Below are positions 1-9,507 of a stretch of 64,000 bases of DNA, piece by piece. A model generated the notes under the pieces. The model worked only from the letters and a program-made list of their open reading frames with translations, had not been told where the DNA came from and did not search any database. Origin of the DNA: Alphaproteobacteria bacterium. Its GTDB lineage: Bacteria > Pseudomonadota > Alphaproteobacteria > Rhodospirillales > Rhodospirillaceae. A program made the translations under genes and the position numbers. The stretch covers positions 37,828-101,827 of the forward strand of contig JAUVUZ010000010.1 of NCBI GenBank assembly GCA_030604885.1, in the 5' to 3' direction. Positions within the stretch are counted from its first letter, which is position 1, and each line of letters opens with the position of its first letter.

Positions 1-1679
1 TCGTCGCCGACCGCCGCCAGCTCTACGACAAGATCGTCGCCGCCGATCCCACCCGCCGCAACCCGGCGCGCATGGACCTGGCGCGCTTCTACCTCGCCCA
101 CGGCTACGACGCCGAGGCCCTCGGCGTGCTGCGCGCGATCGCCAACGACGACCCGAAGATCGCCGAGCAGCCGAGCTTCCTCGCGGTGCGCGGCGGCGCC
201 AGCTACCTCATCCACCGCCCCGAGGACGCGCTCGCCGACCTCGGCAGCGAAACCCTCGGCGCCTCCAACGAGGCGCAGTTCTGGCGGGCGCTCGCCACCC
301 TCGCGATCGTGCCGCCGCGCGACAAGGGCGACCTCGCCGACGCGGTGCTGCGGGTGCGGGCCGCCGCCCCGGTGCTGAAGGACTATCCGGCGCGGCTGCG
401 CGCCCGGCTGGCGCTGGACGCCGCCCAGGCTCTCGCCGACGCGGGCGACGACACCGGCGTGCGCAACTTCCTCGACCTCGCCAAGCGCGACGACGCCTCC
501 CTCTCCGAGCAGGCGGAGGCCGCCTACCTCACCGGCCGGATGCACGCGGGGCAGGGCGCCCTCGATTCCGCCATCGAGGATTACCGCCGCGCCGAGGAGA
601 TGATGGTGCGCCCGTTCCGCGCCCGCGCCGCCTACGACCGCATCGTGCTGATGCACCGCATGGGCAAGCTCTCCGACGCCGAGGCCATCGACGGCCTCGA
701 CCGCCTGCGCTTCGCCTGGCGGGGCGACGACTTCGAATACAAGCTGTTGAAGACCTTGGCCGAGTTCCAGCTTCAGGCGAAGCGCTACGGCGACGGCCTG
801 CGGGTGCTCAAGCAGATGGCCGGATACTTCCGCCAGACGCCGGGCCTCGCCGACGTCACCGAGCTGATGCGCACCACCTTCCGCGAGCTGTACCTCAACA
901 ACCGCGCCGACGACATGCCGCCGGTGCGCGCCATCGCGCTGTTCGAGGAATTCCGCGAGCTGACCCCCACCGGGCCGGATGGCGACGAGATGATCCGCAA
1001 GCTCGCCGACCGTCTGGTGGGCGTGGACCTGCTCGCCCAGGCGGCGCAGCTCCTCGACCACCAGGTGCAGACCCGCCTCCAGGGGGTGGACAAGGCCCGC
1101 GTCGGCGCGCGCCTCGCGCTGGTGCAGTTGCTCAACCAGCAGCCCGCCCTGGCGCTCGCCGCGATCAAGGGGTCGGAGGCGCCGGGCCTGCCCGCCGACC
1201 TCGCCCGCCAGCGCGAGCTGTTGCGCGCCCGCGCCCTGGCCGACCTCGGTCAGGCGGAGGCGGGCCTCAAGATGCTCGCCGCCGAAAACGGCGACGAGGC
1301 CAACCTGCTGAAGGCCGAGATCCAGTGGCGCCAGCAGAACTGGGCGGGTGCGGCGGAGGCCCTGTCGCGCGCCATCCACGTGCCCGACGAGGGCACGCAG
1401 ATGTCCGCGGCGATGCGCCAGCGGGTGCTGCAATGGGTCACCGCGCTCAGGCTCTCCGACCAGCGCCGCGACATCGCCCAGGTGCGCCGCGACTATCTGC
1501 CCTACATGAACGCGACGCCGGAATACGACGCCTTCAATCTTCTCACCAATCGTACCGCCGCCGGGTTGATCGACATGGCCGCGGTGGAGGAACAGATCAA
1601 GCAGGCGGAAAACTTCCGCTCGTTCCTCGGCGAGTACAAGACTCGCATGCAGCAGTCGGGACTTTCGGCGATCAACTGA
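1..1679 (+). CDS. TPR-repeat-type protein, 5' end outside window
   Basis: The frame stays open from position 3 (VADRRQLYDKIVAADPTRRNPARMDLARFYLAHG...) to the stop at 1679. Ala/Leu-rich helical repeats resemble TPR. Confidence 0.7.
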   Translation, partial: VADRRQLYDKIVAADPTRRNPARMDLARFYLAHGYDAEALGVLRAIANDDPKIAEQPSFLAVRGGASYLIHRPEDALADLGSETLGASNEAQFWRALATLAIVPPRDKGDLADAVLRVRAAAPVLKDYPARLRARLALDAAQALADAGDDTGVRNFLDLAKRDDASLSEQAEAAYLTGRMHAGQGALDSAIEDYRRAEEMMVRPFRARAAYDRIVLMHRMGKLSDAEAIDGLDRLRFAWRGDDFEYKLLKTLAEFQLQAKRYGDGLRVLKQMAGYFRQTPGLADVTELMRTTFRELYLNNRADDMPPVRAIALFEEFRELTPTGPDGDEMIRKLADRLVGVDLLAQAAQLLDHQVQTRLQGVDKARVGARLALVQLLNQQPALALAAIKGSEAPGLPADLARQRELLRARALADLGQAEAGLKMLAAENGDEANLLKAEIQWRQQNWAGAAEALSRAIHVPDEGTQMSAAMRQRVLQWVTALRLSDQRRDIAQVRRDYLPYMNATPEYDAFNLLTNRTAAGLIDMAAVEEQIKQAENFRSFLGEYKTRMQQSGLSAIN

Positions 1680-1831
1680 CGCCGGACGCTTCCACGGATG
1701 GATGCCGCACCCCATGTATACGCCATGCATGGGGGCGGTTCGATTTTTCTTGCATTCCCGACCCCCATGGCCCAAAACACGCGTTCCAGAAAAAACGTTC
1801 TGGTCCATCTGCTGGTTAGGAGTGGGGAATC

Positions 1832-2341
1832 ATGAAAAATGTTTCTCTGGCCACCCAACTGGGGATGAACTCGGAAAAGGATCTGAGAGACTCCCAAAAC
1901 GGTACGGTTGGTGCGCCCGTGGTGCGATCCGCGGGGGCTCGCTTGTGGCCTGTTGTCGACAACGGCAACGACTATTTCGTCGAGCGCGACGGCGTCAAGT
2001 TCGCCGGGACGCATCTCATCATCGACCTTTGGGGGGCGACCAATCTCGATCGCCTCGAGATCGTCGAACAAACGCTGACCGCTGCGGCCGAGGAGGCCGG
2101 GGCGACGATCCTGCACACGCATCTTCACCATTTCACGCCCAACGGCGGGATCTCGGGGGTGCTGGTGCTGGCGGAAAGCCACATCTCGATCCACACCTGG
2201 CCGGAGCGCAACTACGCCGCGCTCGACGTGTTCATGTGCGGGACGTGCGATCCCTACAAGTGTATCCCCAAGCTCCGGGAAGCCTTCCACCCGGCGCACA
2301 TCACCTTGAACGAGCACAAGCGCGGAATGACGACGTGGTGA
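1832..2341 (+). CDS. speD: S-adenosylmethionine decarboxylase proenzyme
   Basis: GTHLIIDLWGA...HTHLHHFTPNGGISGVLVLAESHISIHTWPE...CGTCDPYK is typical of prokaryotic AdoMetDC, including the ESHISIHTWPE processing motif. Confidence 0.93.
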   Translation: MKNVSLATQLGMNSEKDLRDSQNGTVGAPVVRSAGARLWPVVDNGNDYFVERDGVKFAGTHLIIDLWGATNLDRLEIVEQTLTAAAEEAGATILHTHLHHFTPNGGISGVLVLAESHISIHTWPERNYAALDVFMCGTCDPYKCIPKLREAFHPAHITLNEHKRGMTTW

Positions 2342-3183
2342 CACGCTTCGTCGAGGCGCTCTATCCCGACTGGCAGCAGGCGTTCGAAGGCGTGCGCCTG
2401 CTGCACCGGGAAACCACGCCGTATCAGGAGCTTGCCGTCTACGAGACGCCGGGCTTCGGCACCCTGCTCGCCCTCGACGGCGTGGTGCAGACCACCACCG
2501 CCGACGAGTTCGTCTATCACGAGATGATCGTGCATCCGGCGCTCGTCGCCCACGGCGCCGCCAAGGCGGTGCTGGTGGTGGGCGGCGGCGACGGCGGCTG
2601 CCTGCGCGAAATCCTCAAGCACCCGGTGGAGCGGGTGGTCCTCGCCGAGATCGACGAACGCGTCGTCGCGGTGTCGAAGGCGTTCCTGCCCGGCCTTGCG
2701 GCGGGCGCGTTCGACGACCCGCGGGTCGAGGTGCGGATCGGCGACGGCCTCGCGTTCGTCGCCGAAACTCAGGAAACGTTCGACGTCATCGTCGTCGATT
2801 CCACCGATCCGGAAGGGCCGGGCGAGGCGCTGTTCACCGAAAAATTCTACGCCGACTGCGCGCGCATCCTCAATCCGCGCGGCGTCGTCGTCACCCAGTC
2901 GGGCGTGCCGTTCCGCCAGCCGCGCGGCCTCGGTCTCTCCTACCGCCGCCTCGCCTCGGCGTTCGCCGACGTCACCTTCGCCACCTGCGCGGTGCCCACC
3001 TACGTCGGCGGCCTGATGACCCTCGGCTGGGCGTCGCAGGACCCCTCGCTGCGCCGCCTCGGCGTCGAGAGCCTGCGCGCGGTGGCCGAGGCGCGCGGCC
3101 TCGCCACGCGCTATTACACGCCGGAGGTTCATCTGGCGGCGTTCGCATTGCCGCGGTACATTCAAGAGCTTTTGGTGCCCTGA
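2338..3183 (+). CDS. speE: Spermidine synthase (polyamine aminopropyltransferase)
   Basis: VLVVGGGDGGCLREILKHP...VVDSTDPEGPGEALFTEKFY. A GTG start at 2338 overlaps the speD stop (GTGA). Confidence 0.92.
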   Translation: MTRFVEALYPDWQQAFEGVRLLHRETTPYQELAVYETPGFGTLLALDGVVQTTTADEFVYHEMIVHPALVAHGAAKAVLVVGGGDGGCLREILKHPVERVVLAEIDERVVAVSKAFLPGLAAGAFDDPRVEVRIGDGLAFVAETQETFDVIVVDSTDPEGPGEALFTEKFYADCARILNPRGVVVTQSGVPFRQPRGLGLSYRRLASAFADVTFATCAVPTYVGGLMTLGWASQDPSLRRLGVESLRAVAEARGLATRYYTPEVHLAAFALPRYIQELLVP

Positions 3184-3260
3184 AACCGCGCGCGAGACGC
3201 GGGCAGGAAGGGAGGCTTGGTTCCCGACTCCACCACCACGTCACTCCAAGGAGAATTCGG

Positions 3261-4358
3261 ATGCGCAAGTCCATTGTGGGCGGTCTCGCCCTGACCGCCG
3301 CCGCGCTCGGCGCGACGCCCGCTCTCGCCGATACCGCGGTCGCCATCGCCGGGCCGATGACCGGCCAATACGCCTCCGCCGGCGACCAGATCCGCCAGGG
3401 CGCCGAGCTGGCGATCGCCGACATCAACGCCCGCGGCGGCGTGCTGGGCGAAAAGCTCAAGCTGGTGGTGGGCGACGACGCCTGCGACCCGAAGCAGGCG
3501 GTGGCGGTGGCCAACAAGATGGTCACCGACGGCATCGCCTTCATGCACGGGCACTGGTGCTCGTCCTCCACCATTCCCGCCTCGGATATCTACAACGAGG
3601 CGCAGATTCCGATGGCGACGGTCTCCACCAATCCCCAGGTCACCGAGCGCGGCCTCAAGAACATCTTCCGCATCATGGGGCGCGACGACCAGCAGGGCCT
3701 GGTGGCGGGCGACTACATCGCCGCCAGGTTCGGCCAGGCCAAGGTGGCGGTGATCGACGACAAGTCCGCCTACGGCAAGGGCCTCGCCACCGAAATGGCG
3801 AAGGCGATGAAGGCCAAGGGACTGAAGCCGGCGGTCGAGGAATCCATCACCGCCGGGGAGCGCGACTATTCGTCGCTGGTCACCAAGCTCAAGGCCGCCG
3901 GGGTTTCGGTGGTGGCCTACGGCGGCTACCACACCGAGGTCGGCCTGATCGTGCGCCAGGCCAAGGAGGCGGGCCTCGACCTGGTGGTGATGTCGGGCGA
4001 CACCATGACCAACTCGGAGCTGCCCTCGATCGCGGGCGCGGCGGCCGACAACGTGATGTTCACCTTCTCCCCCGATCCGCGCGAGATTCCCGCCGCCGCC
4101 CCGGTGGTCGCGGAATTCCGCAAGAAGAACATCGACCCCGAGGGCTACGTGCTCTACGCCTACGCCGCGATGCAGCTGTTCGAGCAGGCCGCCAAGCAGG
4201 CGAAAAGCGTGAAGTATCAGCCGTTGCGCGACGCCATGGCGGCGGGCAGCTTCCCCACCGTGATCGGCGACCTGTCGTTCGACGCCAAGGGCGACCTCAA
4301 GGTTCCGGCGTTCGTGGTCTACCAGTGGAAGGGCGGCAAGTACGCCGCGGTGAAGTAG
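3261..4358 (+). CDS. Branched-chain amino-acid-type ABC transporter substrate-binding protein
   Basis: Signal peptide followed by AVAIAGPMTGQYASAGDQIRQGAELAIADINARGG, a periplasmic binding protein type I (LivJ/LivK) fold. Confidence 0.9.
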   Translation: MRKSIVGGLALTAAALGATPALADTAVAIAGPMTGQYASAGDQIRQGAELAIADINARGGVLGEKLKLVVGDDACDPKQAVAVANKMVTDGIAFMHGHWCSSSTIPASDIYNEAQIPMATVSTNPQVTERGLKNIFRIMGRDDQQGLVAGDYIAARFGQAKVAVIDDKSAYGKGLATEMAKAMKAKGLKPAVEESITAGERDYSSLVTKLKAAGVSVVAYGGYHTEVGLIVRQAKEAGLDLVVMSGDTMTNSELPSIAGAAADNVMFTFSPDPREIPAAAPVVAEFRKKNIDPEGYVLYAYAAMQLFEQAAKQAKSVKYQPLRDAMAAGSFPTVIGDLSFDAKGDLKVPAFVVYQWKGGKYAAVK

Positions 4359-4380
4359 GGCCGGAGATCCGGCGCAACGG

Positions 4381-4411
4381 AAAAAGGCCGGGGTTCGCCC
4401 CGGCCTTTTTT
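4381..4411. terminator. Rho-independent terminator, probably bidirectional
   Basis: AAAAAGGCCGGGG-TTCG-CCCCGGCCTTTTTT: 8-bp GC stem, UUCG loop, T/A tracts on both sides, between convergent genes. Confidence 0.9.
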
Positions 4412-4423
4412 GCGTTGGGCGGC

Positions 4424-5386
4424 TCAGGCGCCCAGGAGTTCGCTGAACCGCTTCATGTCGACGTTGCCGCCCGAGAGGACGATGCCGACGCGCTTGCCCT
4501 TGAGGCGGTCCTTGATCTGCTTCGCGGCGGCGAGGCCGAGGCAGCCGGTGGGTTCGACGACGATCTTCATGCGGGTGGCGAAGAACCCCATCGCCTCCAC
4601 CAGTTCGGCGTCGGCGGCGGTGCGGATTTCCGCCAGCTCGCGCTTCATGATCGCGTAGGTGAGATCGCCGATGTGCTGGGTCTGGGCGCCGTCGGCGATG
4701 GTCTTGGGGGTGTCGATGTGGACGATCCGCCCCTCCGCCAGGGAGCGCTGGGCGTCGTTGCCCGCCTCCGGCTCGACGCCGATCACCCGGCAATCGGGCG
4801 AGAGGGCGCGGGCGGCGAGGGCGGAGCCGGAAATCAGCCCGCCGCCGCCCACCGGCGCGAACAGGTAGTCGAGCGGCCCGACCTCCTCGATCAGCTCCTT
4901 GACCGCCGTGCCCTGGCCCGCGATCACGTCGACGTGGTTGTAGGGCGGGATCAGCGCGAGGCCGCGCTCCGCCGAAAGCCGCGCGCCGATCGCCTCGCGG
5001 TCCTCGGTGTAGCGGTCGTAGAGCACCACCTCGGCGCCGTAGCCGCGGGTGGCCGCCACCTTGGCCGCCGGGGCGTCGTGCGGCATCACGATCACCGCCG
5101 GGGCGCCCAGCAGCTTGGCCGCCAGCGCCACCGCCTGGGCATGGTTGCCCGAGGAATAGGCCACCACGCCCGCCTTGCGCTGCGCGGGCGAGAGGCTCGC
5201 CACCGCGTTGTAGCCGCCGCGGAACTTGAAGGCGCCCATGCGCTGGAGGTTCTCGGCCTTGAAGAACAGCGAGGCGCCGAGGGCGTCGTCGGCGGTGCGG
5301 GAGGTGAGGACCGGGGTCTTGTGGGCGACGCCGGCGATGCGCGCCGCCGCTGCTTCGACGTCGGCGTAGGTGGGGAGGGTGACCAT
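4424..5386 (-). CDS. Threonine/serine dehydratase (PLP fold type II)
   Basis: FKAENLQRMGAFKFRGGYNA...SSGNHAQAVALAAK...VGGGGLISG. ATG start at 5386. Confidence 0.9.
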   Translation of the reverse strand: MVTLPTYADVEAAAARIAGVAHKTPVLTSRTADDALGASLFFKAENLQRMGAFKFRGGYNAVASLSPAQRKAGVVAYSSGNHAQAVALAAKLLGAPAVIVMPHDAPAAKVAATRGYGAEVVLYDRYTEDREAIGARLSAERGLALIPPYNHVDVIAGQGTAVKELIEEVGPLDYLFAPVGGGGLISGSALAARALSPDCRVIGVEPEAGNDAQRSLAEGRIVHIDTPKTIADGAQTQHIGDLTYAIMKRELAEIRTAADAELVEAMGFFATRMKIVVEPTGCLGLAAAKQIKDRLKGKRVGIVLSGGNVDMKRFSELLGA

Positions 5387-5412
5387 GGGGAAACTCGTGC
5401 GGTTTGAAGAAG

Positions 5413-6183
5413 CTAAGGTTGGAAGCTTTGCACAAGCGACCCGGCGATCAAGTACCAGCCGTCGATCAGCACGAAAAAGATCAGCTTGAAGGGCAGCGCC
5501 AGCATCACCGGCGGCAGCATCATCATGCCCATCGACATCAGCACCGAGGCCACCACCATGTCGATGATGATGAACGGCAGATAGAGCAGGAAGCCGATCT
5601 CGAAGGCGCGCCGCAGCTCGGAGATCATGAACGCCGGGATCAGCGCCTGATAGGGCAGGGCCTCGGGCGCCGTGCCCTCGGGCACCCGCGCCATGTCGAC
5701 GAACAGGGCGAGATCGCGCTCGTTGACGTTCTTCAGCATGAACTCGTGGAACGGCCGGGCGGCGCGCTCCAGCGCCTCGCCCTCGCTGATCTGCTCCTCG
5801 ATCAGCGGGCTGATGCCCTCGTTCCACGAGCGCTCGAAGGTGGGCGACATCACGAAGAAGGTGAGGAACATCGCCAGCGACAGGATCACCATGTTGGGCG
5901 GCGTGGTGTTGGTGCCCATCGCCTGGCGCAGCATCGACAGCACCACCGCGATGCGGGTGAACGAGGTGACCATCAACAGGATGCCCGGCGCCAGCGACAG
6001 CACCGTCATCAGCAGGAACAGCTGGATCACCCGCGCGGCGGTGGAGCCGCCGCCCGCGTCGCCGCCGAGGTCGATGTTCAGCGATTGCGCCAGCGCCGCC
6101 TCGGGGAGAAGCGCCGCCAGGGCGAACAGGGCGAACAGGGCGAACCAGCCGAGGGTGCGGGTCATCGCGGCTCCTTGTCCCAA
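5413..6183 (-). CDS. fliP: Flagellar export apparatus protein FliP
   Basis: LLMTVLSLAPGILLMVTSFTRIAVVLSMLRQAMGTNTTPPNMVILSLAMFLTFFVM. The start may be 6165. Confidence 0.95.
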   Translation of the reverse strand: MGQGAAMTRTLGWFALFALFALAALLPEAALAQSLNIDLGGDAGGGSTAARVIQLFLLMTVLSLAPGILLMVTSFTRIAVVLSMLRQAMGTNTTPPNMVILSLAMFLTFFVMSPTFERSWNEGISPLIEEQISEGEALERAARPFHEFMLKNVNERDLALFVDMARVPEGTAPEALPYQALIPAFMISELRRAFEIGFLLYLPFIIIDMVVASVLMSMGMMMLPPVMLALPFKLIFFVLIDGWYLIAGSLVQSFQP

Positions 6184-6557
6184 TCGTCGGCCTCTTCGTC
6201 GGCGCGCAGCACCGGGCGGTCGCCGCGCGGCTCGGCGAGGGCGTCGCGGAAGCGCGGCTCCGGCTCGGCCGCCGGGGGCGGCGCGATGCCGGTCTCGATC
6301 ACCGCGCTGCGGCCCGCGGCCAGCAGCAGCAGGTGTTCGACGCCGTCGCGCGACACCAGCGCCAGCTTGTGCTGCGGGTCGATGGGGCGGATTTCCACCA
6401 CCGCGAGGCGGCGCGAGCGCAGCGCCGCGCGCGGCAGACCGCCGCCGCCGAAGCGTTTGAACGCCCAGCCCGCCAGCAGGATCAGGCCGATCACCAGCCC
6501 GAGAATGGCGATCAGGCGTCCGAACATCACCCCGTCGAGCATCGAACCTCCGCTCAC
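6162..6557 (-). CDS. fliO: FliO-like flagellar biosynthesis protein
   Basis: Single N-terminal TM followed by RRLAVVEIRPIDPQHKLALVSRDGVEHLLL; positioned directly upstream of fliP. Confidence 0.75.
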   Translation of the reverse strand: MSGGSMLDGVMFGRLIAILGLVIGLILLAGWAFKRFGGGGLPRAALRSRRLAVVEIRPIDPQHKLALVSRDGVEHLLLLAAGRSAVIETGIAPPPAAEPEPRFRDALAEPRGDRPVLRADEEADDWDKEPR

Positions 6558-6835
6558 TCGCTGTCGGCCTCCGGTTGCGGCGGGAGGGCCTCCCGCGCGG
6601 TTGCGAGAACAGTTGTCACGGCGGCGATCTCGCCGTCAAGGCGTTCGAGCGCGGCGACCGCGCGCGGCCGTTCCTCCGGGCGCACCCGCTGGGCGAGGTC
6701 GCACAACGCCGCCACCTCCGCCTCGGCGCGGGTCAGATCGTGCGCCACGCCGCGGCCGAGGGCGGCGCGCGCGTCCTCGATGCGGCGGATCAGCGCGCCC
6801 GCCCGTTGCAGCAGGTCGTCGAGGGCGGCGCTCAA
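6554..6835 (-). CDS. Small helical flagellar-cluster protein of unknown function
   Basis: 93-aa ORF overlapping both neighbours by ATGA-type junctions inside the flagellar operon. Confidence 0.6.
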   Translation of the reverse strand: MSAALDDLLQRAGALIRRIEDARAALGRGVAHDLTRAEAEVAALCDLAQRVRPEERPRAVAALERLDGEIAAVTTVLATAREALPPQPEADSE

Positions 6836-7122
6836 GGTTCCAGGTCCCCGGGCCAGCGGCCGTTGGCGCGGTAGACGTAGGCGAGGATCTCCGCCACCGC
6901 GGCGAAGGCTTCGAGGGGAATCTCGGTGTCGACGTCGACGGCGGAGAGGATTTCCGCCAGGTCCGCGTCCTCGCGCACCCGCACGCCGTTGGCGAAGGCG
7001 AGGGCGAGAATCTGTTCGGCCACCGCGCCGCGGCCCGACGCCACCACCTTGGGCGCCGCGGCCGAGCCGTCGTAGCCGAGCGCCACCGCGATCGGGCGCT
7101 TGTCGGGGGCGTCGTCGGACAT
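6832..7122 (-). CDS. FhlB-like protein (FlhB C-terminal-domain homologue)
   Basis: PIAVALGYDGSAAAPKVVASGRGAVAEQILALAFANGVRVREDADLAEILSAVDVDTEIPLEAFAAVAEILAYVYR. Confidence 0.85.
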   Translation of the reverse strand: MSDDAPDKRPIAVALGYDGSAAAPKVVASGRGAVAEQILALAFANGVRVREDADLAEILSAVDVDTEIPLEAFAAVAEILAYVYRANGRWPGDLEP

Positions 7123-7267
7123 CGGGTCTCCTCCGTCGGGGATCCTAGCCCAGGCCCCTCAACAAACCCTTAATCGCAGGGTTCGGCGCCGGGGTTTACC
7201 GAATGTTAAAACGCCGGGGCGATACTGGCCGCGACCGAAACCGCGCCGACGCGCCGGGAGAGTGCCG

Positions 7268-7684
7268 ATGGACCTTCAAAAGCTGAGTTTTTTCCAGATC
7301 GCGCAGGAGCGCATGGATTGGCTGGCGCAGCGCCAGAAGGTGGTGTCGCAGAATTTGGCGAACGCCAATACCCCCGGCTACGAGGCGCGCGACGTCAAGG
7401 AACTCGATTTCAAGAGCGCGCTCTCGCGCACCCTGGCGCGGGAGACCCAGTCGATTCCCGCCACCCGCACCGACCCGGCGCACCTCACCGGCTCGCTGCC
7501 GCAGGCCGGGCCGTATCGCGTCGAGACCGTCCGCCGCCCGTTCGAATACACCCTCGACAAGAACGGCGTGGACGTGGAGGAGCAGATGGAAAAGGCCGCG
7601 TCCAACCGCTCGGCCTACGAGCTCGCCTCCAACCTGGTGCTCAAGAACCTCAGCATGATCCGCACCGCGATCGGCCGCACGTGA
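7268..7684 (+). CDS. flgB: Flagellar basal-body rod protein FlgB
   Basis: RMDWLAQRQKVVSQNLANANTPGYEARDV. ATG at 7268. Confidence 0.92.
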   Translation: MDLQKLSFFQIAQERMDWLAQRQKVVSQNLANANTPGYEARDVKELDFKSALSRTLARETQSIPATRTDPAHLTGSLPQAGPYRVETVRRPFEYTLDKNGVDVEEQMEKAASNRSAYELASNLVLKNLSMIRTAIGRT

Positions 7685-7695
7685 GGAGTTAGGGT

Positions 7696-8106
7696 ATGGA
7701 CGATCTCCAGATCAGCACCCGCGTCTCCACCTCGGGCATGAAGGCCCAGGCCACCCGCCTGCGCGTGGTGTCGGAGAACATCGCCAACGCCGACTCGGTG
7801 GGCACCAAGCCCGGCGAGGCGCCCTACCGCCGCAAGACCGTGTCGTTCAAGGAGGAGGTCGACAAGGCCACCGCCTCCAAGCAGGTGCGGGTGAAGAAGA
7901 TCGGCGTCGACCGCTCCGACTTCGAAAAACGCTACGACCCCAACCATCCGGCCGCCGACGCCGACGGCTACGTCCAACTCCCCAACGTCAACCCGTTGAT
8001 GGAGGTGATGGACATGCGCGAGGCTCAGCGCGGCTACGAGGCCAACCTCAACGCCATGCAGATCAGCCGCCAGATGATCTCCAAAACCGTCGACATGCTG
8101 AAGTGA
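7696..8106 (+). CDS. flgC: Flagellar basal-body rod protein FlgC
   Basis: GMKAQATRLRVVSENIANADSVGTKPGEAPYRRKTV...NVNPLMEVMDMREAQRGYEANLNAM. Confidence 0.95.
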   Translation: MDDLQISTRVSTSGMKAQATRLRVVSENIANADSVGTKPGEAPYRRKTVSFKEEVDKATASKQVRVKKIGVDRSDFEKRYDPNHPAADADGYVQLPNVNPLMEVMDMREAQRGYEANLNAMQISRQMISKTVDMLK

Positions 8107-8116
8107 CGAGGCTCCG

Positions 8117-8449
8117 ATGACCTATCCGATCAGTTCCGCCGTCAACGCCTACCGCAACGCCGCGGGCGGCTTCGCCAGCGTCGGCGAGAGCCGCGACGGC
8201 CTCTCCCCCCAGGCCGCGGCGGTGCAGCCGGGCCAGAGCTTCACCGACCTGGTCAAGGACAACCTCAAGGAAGCGGTTGACGCCGGGCGGCAAAGCGAGA
8301 AGATGAGCCTCCTCGCGCTGCAGGGCAAAGCCGACCTGCGCGAGGTGGTGAACGCGGTGGCCAACGCCGAAACCGCGTTGCAGACGGTGGTGGCGGTGCG
8401 CGACAAGGTGCTGAACGCGTACCAGGACATCCTCAAGATGTCGATCTGA
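8117..8449 (+). CDS. fliE: Flagellar hook-basal body complex protein FliE
   Basis: SFTDLVKDNLKEAVDAGRQSEKMSLLALQGKADLREVVNAVANAETALQTVVAVRDKVLNAYQDILKMSI. Confidence 0.92.
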   Translation: MTYPISSAVNAYRNAAGGFASVGESRDGLSPQAAAVQPGQSFTDLVKDNLKEAVDAGRQSEKMSLLALQGKADLREVVNAVANAETALQTVVAVRDKVLNAYQDILKMSI

Positions 8450-8462
8450 TCGCGGAGTTGCG

Positions 8463-8729
8463 ATGAACGAGGCGCAGGTTCTGGAGGTCGCGCGCGAGGC
8501 GGTGTGGACGCTGGTGATGGTGGCCGCGCCGGTGCTGCTGGTCGGCATGACCATCGGTCTCGCGATCTCGCTGTTCCAGACCCTCACCCAGATTCAGGAA
8601 ATGACGCTCACCTTCGTGCCGAAGCTCCTGATCGTGTTCGGCTCGCTGATCCTGCTGCTGCCGTTCATGTTCCACGAAATCCGCCTGTTCGCGGAGCACA
8701 TGTTCGACCTCATCATCGCGCCGCGGTGA
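8463..8729 (+). CDS. fliQ: Flagellar export apparatus protein FliQ
   Basis: 88-aa two-TM protein with LVGMTIGLAISLFQTLTQIQEMTLTFVPKL. Confidence 0.95.
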   Translation: MNEAQVLEVAREAVWTLVMVAAPVLLVGMTIGLAISLFQTLTQIQEMTLTFVPKLLIVFGSLILLLPFMFHEIRLFAEHMFDLIIAPR

Positions 8730-8733
8730 GCCG

Positions 8734-9498
8734 ATGCTGCAACAGCTCCTCGCGCTCGACGTCTTCCATCTCGGGTTGGTGTTCGCGCGCATGAGCGGCG
8801 CGTTCCTGGCGCTGCCGGGCTTCGCCGCCACCCAGGTGCCGGTGCGGGTGCGGGTGTTCATCGCCCTCGGCGTCAGCATGGCGCTGCTGCCCCTGGTGCT
8901 CGACACCCTGCCGCCGATGCCCGCCACCGCGGGCGGCATCGTCCGCCTGCTGGCGTTCGAGATCACCGTCGGCGCGTTCATCGGCCTGGTGGCGCAAACC
9001 CTGCTGTCGTCGCTGCACTTCGCCGGGGCGACCATCGGCATGACCTCGGGCCTCGCCAACGCGATGGTGTTCGACCCGGTCACCGAAAGCCAGAGCGCGC
9101 TCGTCACCGGCTTCCTCAACCTGCTGGCGATGACCGTGATCTTCGTCACCGGCACCCACATCCTGATGCTCGAGGCGGTGGGCGAGAGCTATACCCTGTT
9201 CGCCCCCGGCGCCGCCCTGCCGGTGGGCGACATGGCGGATTATCTCGGCCGCACCCTGGCGCAGAGCTTCGTCATCGGCCTGCGGCTGGCCTCGCCGTTC
9301 ATCGTCTTCTCCCTGGTGTTCCAAACCGCGATGGGCGTGACCGCGCGCCTGATGCCGCAGATGAACGTGTTCTTCGTGGCGCTGCCCGCGCAGATCCTGC
9401 TGGCCCTGGCGCTGCTGATGCTGGTGCTCCCGGCGATGATGCTGTGGGCGATCAACCACTACGAGAACGGCCTGCGCAACTTCATCGCCGGCGGGTGA
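8734..9498 (+). CDS. fliR: Flagellar export apparatus protein FliR
   Basis: Multi-TM protein with GFAATQVPVRVRVFIALGVSMALLP...GMTSGLANAMVFDPVTESQS. Confidence 0.93.
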   Translation: MLQQLLALDVFHLGLVFARMSGAFLALPGFAATQVPVRVRVFIALGVSMALLPLVLDTLPPMPATAGGIVRLLAFEITVGAFIGLVAQTLLSSLHFAGATIGMTSGLANAMVFDPVTESQSALVTGFLNLLAMTVIFVTGTHILMLEAVGESYTLFAPGAALPVGDMADYLGRTLAQSFVIGLRLASPFIVFSLVFQTAMGVTARLMPQMNVFFVALPAQILLALALLMLVLPAMMLWAINHYENGLRNFIAGG

Positions 9499-9507
9499 GG
9501 AGGAGAG

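Noticed and set aside
3162-5435. 757-aa minus-strand ORF over the Liv-type protein and threonine dehydratase
   Set aside because: Wrong frame; the 424-codon-type region belongs to the dehydratase in the adjacent frame.
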